In this document: positions 32,132 through 38,507 of the stretch, in pieces
How positions within the stretch are numbered: the stretch's first letter is position 1
Layout: each line of letters starts with the position of its first letter
Source: an uncultured Chloroflexota bacterium
GTDB taxonomy: Bacteria; Chloroflexota; Anaerolineae; Anaerolineales; Villigracilaceae
Assembly (NCBI GenBank): GCA_903914955.1
Contig: CAIWRB010000242.1
Span: 1 to 38,507, forward strand
Direction of reading: 5' to 3'
DNA: 38,507 nt
Position numbers and translations under genes: made by a program
The notes under the pieces: generated by a model
The model's database searches: none
The model's input: the letters and a program-made list of their open reading frames with translations, nothing else
Told to the model about the DNA's origin: nothing

Positions 32132-35041
32132 CTAATGAACTTTTATTTGTATCCGTTCCAAGGCACTGGCGAGATCATCGTCAAGGATCGGCTTTACCAG
32201 ATAATCTATTGCGCCAAGTTCGTATCCTTTTTGGATATCTTCAATGATGCTGCAAATTATTACGGGAATATCATGTGTAATCGGGTCATTTTTTAAAATA
32301 TTCAAAACCTTCCAGCCGTCAGTTCCGGGCATCAAAATATCCAGGGTTACCGCAAAAGGCATAAACTGTTTAACGTGCTCCAAGGCCTTTGACGGGTCTG
32401 TGCATGGGATTACTTGATATCCGCGTGGTTTTAAATATCGATCATAAAGTTCGATCACATTCGAATCGCCATCGATCGAGAGGATTATCTTGTTAGTGTT
32501 CGGCCGATGATCGCCCCCGATTTCATTTCGGAAGAGTGGCAGTGTAAAAGAGAAGATGCTTCCTTTTCCGATTTCACTCTCAACCCAAATCCTTCCCCCA
32601 TGCATGGTGATCAATTGCTGGCAAATTGAAAGCCCAAGCCCTGTCCCGCCTGTTTTTCGCGTGGGCGAGTCGTCCACTTGTGAGAATGCCTGGAAGAGTT
32701 TTTCCTGATCCTGTTTTGAAATGCCCGGGCCAGTATCTCTTACGCTGACTTTTATTTCATTACGGCCTGTTGGACCGGCCCTGAGGCCGACTTCAACGGT
32801 GATATCGCCTTCGTCGGTGAATTTGGACGCGTTGGAAAGAAGGTTAATCATTACCTGACGGGCCCGGATCGCATCTGCGCGGACTGTTGGCAGATTTGGC
32901 TCAATGACACGTTTCATTTGTATCGGACGGCCTTTTACCAGACCGCTCATGGTGGAAAGCACGCTGTTGACCACATCTGTCATGTTCACTTCATCGAAGG
33001 TCAACTCCATTTTGCCAGCCTCGATCTTGGCGAGATCAAGGATGTCATTGATGAGCCCAAGCAGGTGCTGGCCTGAAGTGTAGATGGCGGTTAGGTCCTG
33101 TTGTTGTAATTCGGTCACAGGCCCGTCAATGCCTTTTATGATAACGCGCGAAAAACCGATAATGGAATTAAGCGGTGTGCGCAATTCATGGCTCATATTT
33201 GCGAGGAATTGACTCTTTAATCGGTCGATCTCGCGCATGTCCATCACGGCTTGTTGAGAGAGCTCAAAGGAACGGGCATTATCAATTGCGACGGCCACCT
33301 GGTCTGCCAGCGTTTGAAGAACTACGATCTCATCATCTGTAAAAGAATTTTTTGTTTTAGCTTGAACATCAAGGACGCCAATCACCCTGCTTCCGATCCT
33401 TAATGGGATGGCGGCTTCTGCCTGTGTTTCAGGGAGCAGGGGGTTATGTTTATGCAATGGCGCGCGTGAGACATTATTTATGATCACAGCATAGCCTTCA
33501 AGCGCGACCTTTCCTACAATAGAATCTAAATTTACTGGTAATGTGTGTTTGTTTTTTTTCATCTCCGCGCCGGCTTCGCCCGTTGCTTCGCGAAGAGCAA
33601 CGTTAAAGCCGGTCTCTTCAACGATAAAAATAGCGGCATGATAAAACCCAAATTTTTCATTGACTAGATTTACAGTCCTTGTGAAAATTGTGCTCAAATC
33701 AAGCGTAGATGTAACAAGGCGGCCGATCTCAGCAGAAGCTGATAAATATGTATTCCGTCTTTGCAGTTCTTCCTCAACATTTTTGCGGTCGGTTATATCA
33801 TGGTGAACCGCTAGAAATCCAAGAACGTTTCGATTCTTATCCAGAATCGGGCTGTTCGTACCAGCGATGTGTATGAACCTTCCGTCTTTTGTTTTATTAA
33901 CCCATTCATTGGTGGCGGTCTTCTTGGATAGCAGGGTGTTCCAAAAAGACTTGTATTGTTCCCGCGACACCGAGTCAGATTTGAGAATGCGTGGACTTTG
34001 GCCGATAACTTCACTTGGTTTGAAACCGTATATTGTTTCGAATGCCGAGTTGGCAAATATAATATTGCCGCTGGTGTCTGTCATAAAAACTGCGTCACCG
34101 GAGGTTTCGATACCCAGCTTAAATCTTGTTAGATCTTCCTCTGCACGTAGGCGGCCAATAGCAGTTGAGATTGGCGCAAGTGCTGCCTCCAGCAGGGAAA
34201 TTTGATTTTGGTTCAGGTATGCCTTTTTATCCATCATATCCACACCCAGAGTCGCAATCACTTCATTGTTATTGGTGATCGGGAAAATGGCTGTGTAATT
34301 GATTCCAAGACGACGGAATTCCTCGCGGAGGGTGGGTGGGTTGACGGGATTATTGGAAGAATCCTCTAAAATATAAGGCTTGCGGGTAGCGACCAATGTC
34401 TGGGTGGCAGGGTTTTCTTTAAGAGGAATTCTTAGACCTACTGCGCTCGCTGCATTTACAATTTTGGAATGATCGGCAACCACGGTAAAGCCTAGTTTAT
34501 CTTCATCGAGTAATGCGATTGCACCGCGTGCAACGGGGAAGCCCTCTACAATTTCACGGATGACGACTCGCAGTGCCTCTTCCATGGTTGTTGAAATGGT
34601 CAACGAGTTGACAACGCGGTTAATTAATGCCAGTTCATTGGCGCGTTCTTTTGATTCCTGGTATAAGCGCGCGTTTTCAAGCGCGAGTGAGAGTTGATCA
34701 GTAACCTGTTTTATAAGCAATTCTTCGTCAGATGTCCATTCGCGAGTCTGTGTATCATCCATAACGCGTAAAGTTGACCAGTCCTGGTCGCCGGTTTGGA
34801 TATCGACAGAATAAGATGAAGCATTGGGCAGTACGTTTTTCTGTGAGGCGCTGCGAGTTCGGCGAACCGGCTTAAGTGAAGCGACCTGATCGAGGTTTTG
34901 CTGGGCTGATTCCGAGTTGGTCTGAAGCTCCTCATCTTTGCTAACTTTTGGAACACTCCTCGGTACGGAGACAATTCCTTCAGGCTGAATATCCTTAAAG
35001 AGTTTGTCAAGTCGTTTGTTTATTTTTGGTTTCTTTGGCAT
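32132..35041 (-). CDS. Hybrid sensor histidine kinase (GAF, PAS, GAF, HisKA, HATPase, receiver) with basic N-tail
   Basis: 969 residues, no membrane segment. Residues 1-90 are low-complexity and begin with the basic MPKKPKINKR. A truncated GAF end lies at about 95-130, then GAF (131-300), PAS/PAC (305-430, TDTSGNIIFANSAFETIYG), GAF (430-597), HisKA with H618 in MSHELRTP, HATPase (about 722-840) and a C-terminal receiver (853-969) with phosphoacceptor D901 and K950. Its ATG lies 35 bases inside parA, with GGAG 10 bases upstream, so expression is tied to ParA. It could pass phosphate to the receiver fused to the PLP enzyme encoded next. Confidence 0.92.
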   Translation of the reverse strand: MPKKPKINKRLDKLFKDIQPEGIVSVPRSVPKVSKDEELQTNSESAQQNLDQVASLKPVRRTRSASQKNVLPNASSYSVDIQTGDQDWSTLRVMDDTQTREWTSDEELLIKQVTDQLSLALENARLYQESKERANELALINRVVNSLTISTTMEEALRVVIREIVEGFPVARGAIALLDEDKLGFTVVADHSKIVNAASAVGLRIPLKENPATQTLVATRKPYILEDSSNNPVNPPTLREEFRRLGINYTAIFPITNNNEVIATLGVDMMDKKAYLNQNQISLLEAALAPISTAIGRLRAEEDLTRFKLGIETSGDAVFMTDTSGNIIFANSAFETIYGFKPSEVIGQSPRILKSDSVSREQYKSFWNTLLSKKTATNEWVNKTKDGRFIHIAGTNSPILDKNRNVLGFLAVHHDITDRKNVEEELQRRNTYLSASAEIGRLVTSTLDLSTIFTRTVNLVNEKFGFYHAAIFIVEETGFNVALREATGEAGAEMKKNKHTLPVNLDSIVGKVALEGYAVIINNVSRAPLHKHNPLLPETQAEAAIPLRIGSRVIGVLDVQAKTKNSFTDDEIVVLQTLADQVAVAIDNARSFELSQQAVMDMREIDRLKSQFLANMSHELRTPLNSIIGFSRVIIKGIDGPVTELQQQDLTAIYTSGQHLLGLINDILDLAKIEAGKMELTFDEVNMTDVVNSVLSTMSGLVKGRPIQMKRVIEPNLPTVRADAIRARQVMINLLSNASKFTDEGDITVEVGLRAGPTGRNEIKVSVRDTGPGISKQDQEKLFQAFSQVDDSPTRKTGGTGLGLSICQQLITMHGGRIWVESEIGKGSIFSFTLPLFRNEIGGDHRPNTNKIILSIDGDSNVIELYDRYLKPRGYQVIPCTDPSKALEHVKQFMPFAVTLDILMPGTDGWKVLNILKNDPITHDIPVIICSIIEDIQKGYELGAIDYLVKPILDDDLASALERIQIKVH

Positions 35042-35792
35042 ATTCCATTAACTCCTGGGCGAGGACGCGATATTGCGTGGAACTGCGCGCGTTTGGTTTA
35101 TATAGTGTAATGGGCATTCCGGCGATGGGGCTTTCGCGTAATTTAGTATCTACTTCTATGATTGTATTAAAAACGCCTTGGCCGAAAGTGGTGCGGAGTT
35201 GCTCGCTGATATTACGATGTGTGCGATTCCTTTTATCCAACATTGTGACCAGGATGCGATACGCCAGGGATGGATTGTCTTCTTCTCGAATTTTGCGAAT
35301 GAGAGTCATCATATTACGCAGAGCGTACGCGGAAAAATATTCCGCCTGGGTAGGGATAAGCAGCAGGTCGGCTGCAGTGAGCGCATTTTTTGTAACAGCG
35401 CCAAGTACGGGCGGACAATCAAGGATGATGAAATCGTATGCCAAGTTTGCGTTTGCGATGGCTTGGCGCAGAATGGTGGTGTGATTCGTTCGCATCGGAA
35501 GAAATTGTTCGGATGTTTCAATGCGCGAACTTGATGGGATGAGATCGAGATGTGCCACGTCAGTTTTTCGGCAGGTGCTTTGTATTGAAGCGTTATCAAG
35601 CAGAACATCACAAGATGTCAATCTGCTTTCACCAGGTTCGAAGCCGAGTGATAAGGTTAAGTTGGCTTGCGCATCCAGATCGATCAGTAAGACACTCTGC
35701 CCATGATCTACAAGGGCTGCGCCGAGGGATATTGTGGTGGTAGTCTTTGCCACACCACCTTTTTCATTTGATACAGCAATAGTTATTGGCAT
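35007..35792 (-). CDS. ParA/MinD-type ATPase
   Basis: 261 residues. The deviant Walker A KGGVAKTTT (11-19, signature K11, P-loop K16), Walker A' DLDAQANLT (about 38-46) and Walker B FIILDCPP define ParA. Such ATPases bind DNA nonspecifically as ATP dimers and position chromosomes, plasmids, chemoreceptor clusters or carboxysomes. No parB or parS-like repeat is found beside it; instead it lies between a receptor gene (10 bases) and a hybrid kinase (35-base overlap), pointing to protein-complex positioning rather than replicon segregation. Confidence 0.92.
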   Translation of the reverse strand: MPITIAVSNEKGGVAKTTTTISLGAALVDHGQSVLLIDLDAQANLTLSLGFEPGESRLTSCDVLLDNASIQSTCRKTDVAHLDLIPSSSRIETSEQFLPMRTNHTTILRQAIANANLAYDFIILDCPPVLGAVTKNALTAADLLLIPTQAEYFSAYALRNMMTLIRKIREEDNPSLAYRILVTMLDKRNRTHRNISEQLRTTFGQGVFNTIIEVDTKLRESPIAGMPITLYKPNARSSTQYRVLAQELMEYAKETKNKQTT

Positions 35793-35802
35793 GATTATCC
35801 TG

Positions 35803-38507
35803 TTACTTATTTGGTTGAGTTTTAGTCTTTTGCGGAGTGATCTCGATCCGCGAGGCGCCTAGAACGCGTTGTAATTCAGTCATTGCGGTTTGTATCATTT
35901 CCTGCGGGTTATTCGTGCTGCGGATCTTGTTGGTTATATCAGAAACGATGCGTTCACGCGTGGCGCGCGAAGTTGTTTCTTCGAAAAGACGGGCGTTTTC
36001 AGCGGATAGCGCAACGCGTTCGGCCACAGCTATGATCAGATCCATTTGATCCCTGCTTACCCGTTCAGCTTTTGGAATCTGCACAGATAACGTGCCGATC
36101 GTCTCGCCGCGTAAGATGACCGGTACGGATATTTCCTGCCGCTGGTTATTATCAGGCGCATTTTGATTTTTTACGATTTCAATCTGATTCTTTGATTCGG
36201 CCTCATTTGTTTGTTGGCGAAAAACTTCACTCTTATACATGTCGCTATTTTGAAATTTGATCACGACTTCCGACCCAGGCATGGCTCTTCCTAATTCCTC
36301 CACTGCTGTCTGCAAAATATTACTCATATTGATGGATGCGCCGATCTTCCCTGTAACTTCGCTGATCGTCTGTTCTTTGATCGCTTGACGCTGAGATTCC
36401 TGGATCAGACGGGCATTTTCAAGTGCAAGCGAGAGACGTTCTGCGATCGCTTCGACAAGATTGATCTCGTCACTTGTCCATTGGCGGTCAATGTTTGGGG
36501 CTTTAATATTCATAGCGCCGATAACTTGTCCACGTAATTTTATTGGAACAATGATGGTGGGTTCCTGCGCGCCTCGATTTGAGTTGATGGCTAACATTGT
36601 CCCTTGATTCATAGCTTGTGTAATCTCGTCCGTTTCCACAGGTGTTGTCAAATTTCTGCCGCCGATCATGTTTTGATGATATCCGATCAGTTCTTCCTCG
36701 CGAGTGAATGTAAGCCAACCTTCGTGAACATTTTGTTGATAAAGCGCCTGTGCTTCATTGAGTGCCTGCTGCGTTTGAGAGAATAAGCGCGCATTTTCGA
36801 GGGCAATGGAAATTTGGTCAGCCAAAATACTGAGCGTGTTAGCATCGTTTTGAGTAAAGGCGCCGGGTTGATCACTTTGAACATCGAGCACGCCTACGAT
36901 CTGGTCGCGTAATTTGAGGGGCAATGCCATTTCAGAGCGGGTGGTTGGCAGGTCGGGATTATTGAAAAATGCTGGATCCAATCCAACGTCAAGGGCGATG
37001 CGCGGGATGCCATATTTTGCGACAAAGCCCACAATTCCGCTTGTACCAACCTCAAGCCTGTGTTTGCGTGCCAGCATTATTTTTCCGCCTTTGCTGTTTG
37101 CGGCTTGCAGGACCGCAAATTGTTTTGTTTCGTTGATAAGGAAAATTCCGGAGTGATAATAGCCGAAGCGTTCGCTCACTAAACGGGTGATCAATGTGAA
37201 AAGTATTTTAAGCCTTTGTTCACTGGCAATGATTCTTGATATCTCGCCGATCGCTTGGAGTTTATTGGCTCGGATTTCGCTTTGCTCACGCGCAACCTCA
37301 AGGTCAATTGTGCGTTCTGAAACGCGTGTTTCCAGGCTATTTACTGTTTGGTTTAACTCTTCCGCCATGCGATTAAAGGAATCCGAGAGCGTACCGATCT
37401 CATCTTCTGTTGTTGCTAACGCTCGGGCGGTGAGGTCTCCAGCCGTTATTTTTTCAGCGACTTTGGCAAGTGATCTAAGAGGTGATGTAAGAAATTGTGA
37501 TGCTAAAAAGCCAGTCCCAATACTAAAAATAATCAATCCCATAGAGATCAAGATATTCGTTCTGTTTTGATCTGATATCGGTTTTAAGTACACGTTCGTA
37601 GATTGGTGGATTATTGCGACCCAGGGTTGTGTCTTAAGCAATTCTCCGGTGTTAATGGTGTTAGTTGCAAGAGTATCTGAATAAGCTTCAAAAAAAGATT
37701 GCTGTTGTAAATTGTTGACGCCTGCAACAAGCTGATCATTTATTCCGTTTAGCGCATCGTCTCTCGGGCCCGAAAGCAGGCTGCCTTCCAATTGCAAACC
37801 TTTTAATTCCAAGTCATTAAAATTATTGAAAGATTTTAATAATTCATCACGGCCTCCGGTGTAACCGACCCGTAAATAAGTTCTTGAATCTGCCAGCAAA
37901 ATTACGGCATCTGAATTTCCGGTATCAATGGATCGAAGTATGGATTGTAAAACAATTGCGTAATATTCCACTCGCAAGACCCCAAGGGTAGTCCCGTTTT
38001 TGCCCGTAATTGGCGAACTAAAGTAGATAAACGCCTCGTGGTCATGAAAAACCACATTCGAGGCGAAAGGTAACCCCGTCTCAAGTACACGTTTAAAATA
38101 AGTCTGTTCACTTTCATTTTGACCATTGTGATCCTCGAAAGTGTCGAGGATGTTTACTCCGTTTCCATTTAACACAGCGATGGAATGAATGAATATTGGG
38201 TCTTTGCGTAGCAGGGAGAGTAGCACAAGGCGGGCGTTTTTTTCTTCGATACTATTGGCGCGTAGTTGAGATGATAGGTTTAAAAAGGAAACCAAAGGAA
38301 GCTGTTTTGAATCTGCGCGGATGGCATCCAGATGTGTGGTCATAAAGCCGTCAATATTACTTACGACGATTTTTGCGATCGTGATTAATTGGGCTTTGTT
38401 TTGGATCTGAAGGTTTTGAGATGAGGATCTGGAATTGAACCATCCAAGAGCAATCAGAGGGATAATTGTGACAAAGAAAAATGCAATGATGATCTTTGTT
38501 CGAAGCA
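35803..38507 (-). CDS. Kinase-less transmembrane receptor: Cache, HAMP and three GAF domains (partial, N-terminus beyond right edge)
   Basis: The frame continues upstream of the ATG at 38343 with no stop to the window edge, adding at least 54 residues that include a membrane segment (IIIAFFFVTIIPLIALGWF), so the true start lies outside. Numbering from the edge: TM1 (5-22), an external double-Cache-like sensor (about 25-310), TM2 (318-338), HAMP (338-392), a coiled coil, then GAF domains at about 418-568, 588-698 and 718-845. It ends without HisKA, HATPase or a methyl-accepting domain. It probably senses an external ligand and acts through the adjacent ParA and hybrid kinase. Confidence 0.85.
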   Translation of the reverse strand, partial: LRTKIIIAFFFVTIIPLIALGWFNSRSSSQNLQIQNKAQLITIAKIVVSNIDGFMTTHLDAIRADSKQLPLVSFLNLSSQLRANSIEEKNARLVLLSLLRKDPIFIHSIAVLNGNGVNILDTFEDHNGQNESEQTYFKRVLETGLPFASNVVFHDHEAFIYFSSPITGKNGTTLGVLRVEYYAIVLQSILRSIDTGNSDAVILLADSRTYLRVGYTGGRDELLKSFNNFNDLELKGLQLEGSLLSGPRDDALNGINDQLVAGVNNLQQQSFFEAYSDTLATNTINTGELLKTQPWVAIIHQSTNVYLKPISDQNRTNILISMGLIIFSIGTGFLASQFLTSPLRSLAKVAEKITAGDLTARALATTEDEIGTLSDSFNRMAEELNQTVNSLETRVSERTIDLEVAREQSEIRANKLQAIGEISRIIASEQRLKILFTLITRLVSERFGYYHSGIFLINETKQFAVLQAANSKGGKIMLARKHRLEVGTSGIVGFVAKYGIPRIALDVGLDPAFFNNPDLPTTRSEMALPLKLRDQIVGVLDVQSDQPGAFTQNDANTLSILADQISIALENARLFSQTQQALNEAQALYQQNVHEGWLTFTREEELIGYHQNMIGGRNLTTPVETDEITQAMNQGTMLAINSNRGAQEPTIIVPIKLRGQVIGAMNIKAPNIDRQWTSDEINLVEAIAERLSLALENARLIQESQRQAIKEQTISEVTGKIGASINMSNILQTAVEELGRAMPGSEVVIKFQNSDMYKSEVFRQQTNEAESKNQIEIVKNQNAPDNNQRQEISVPVILRGETIGTLSVQIPKAERVSRDQMDLIIAVAERVALSAENARLFEETTSRATRERIVSDITNKIRSTNNPQEMIQTAMTELQRVLGASRIEITPQKTKTQPNK

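Noticed and set aside
35007-35792. ParA as a chromosome or plasmid partition gene
   Set aside because: No parB, no parS-like repeats and no replication genes nearby; the neighbours are signalling genes.
1-38507. tRNA, rRNA, CRISPR, insertion sequence or prophage content
   Set aside because: No cloverleaf, spaced direct repeats, transposase, integrase or phage genes were recognised; intergenic gaps are all under about 150 bases.

Overview
This window most likely comes from a Chloroflexota bacterium, probably class Anaerolineae. That is inferred from gene content and protein style: a GAF-rich signalling repertoire, an mreBCD-mrdA-minCDE-rodA block, GtrA and GT-C type envelope genes, moderate GC, TTG/GTG starts and no gene-free stretch over 300 bases. 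No rRNA, tRNA, CRISPR array or mobile element was seen. A 16S or conserved-protein phylogeny would be needed to confirm the taxon.

Region 1 (1-8189, all minus strand) is a cell-surface glycan block. It holds the first codons of a possible polysaccharide deacetylase at the left edge, two GT-C type membrane glycosyltransferase-like proteins, a hotdog thioesterase, a small hypothetical protein, a GtrA flippase-like protein, a UDP-glucuronate decarboxylase-like epimerase and two predicted lipoproteins. One lipoprotein carries DUF348/G5-like and beta-propeller-like regions. Short gaps and overlaps suggest operon transcription from the divergent region near 8190-8234.

Region 2 (8235-14717) is housekeeping: scpB-rluB on plus; then on minus a CBS-CBS-ACT protein, an M20 dipeptidase, a VTT/DedA-like membrane protein, a cyclophilin, uridine kinase and a DegV protein.

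Region 3 (14867-22603, plus) is a cell-shape and division-site cluster: mreB, mreC, mreD, PBP2 (mrdA), minC, minD, minE and rodA. It is followed by gltX and a PspC-domain protein whose ribosome-binding site touches a 16-bp stem-loop.

Region 4 (24515-29429, plus) is a three-gene phosphorelay: a multi-GAF histidine kinase, a receiver-GAF-kinase protein and an OmpR-type response regulator, closed by a bidirectional terminator.

Region 5 (29476-38507, minus) is the most unusual part. It is a compact operon-like run of a kinase-less Cache-HAMP-GAF receptor (cut by the window edge), a ParA-type ATPase, a hybrid histidine kinase with a lysine/arginine-rich N-terminal tail, a threonine synthase-like PLP enzyme fused to a complete receiver domain, and an EamA transporter. 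I read it as a candidate undescribed system in which a ParA positions a sensory kinase complex and the phosphorelay output is a metabolic enzyme rather than a DNA-binding protein. The domain architecture is visible in the sequence; the mechanism is inference.
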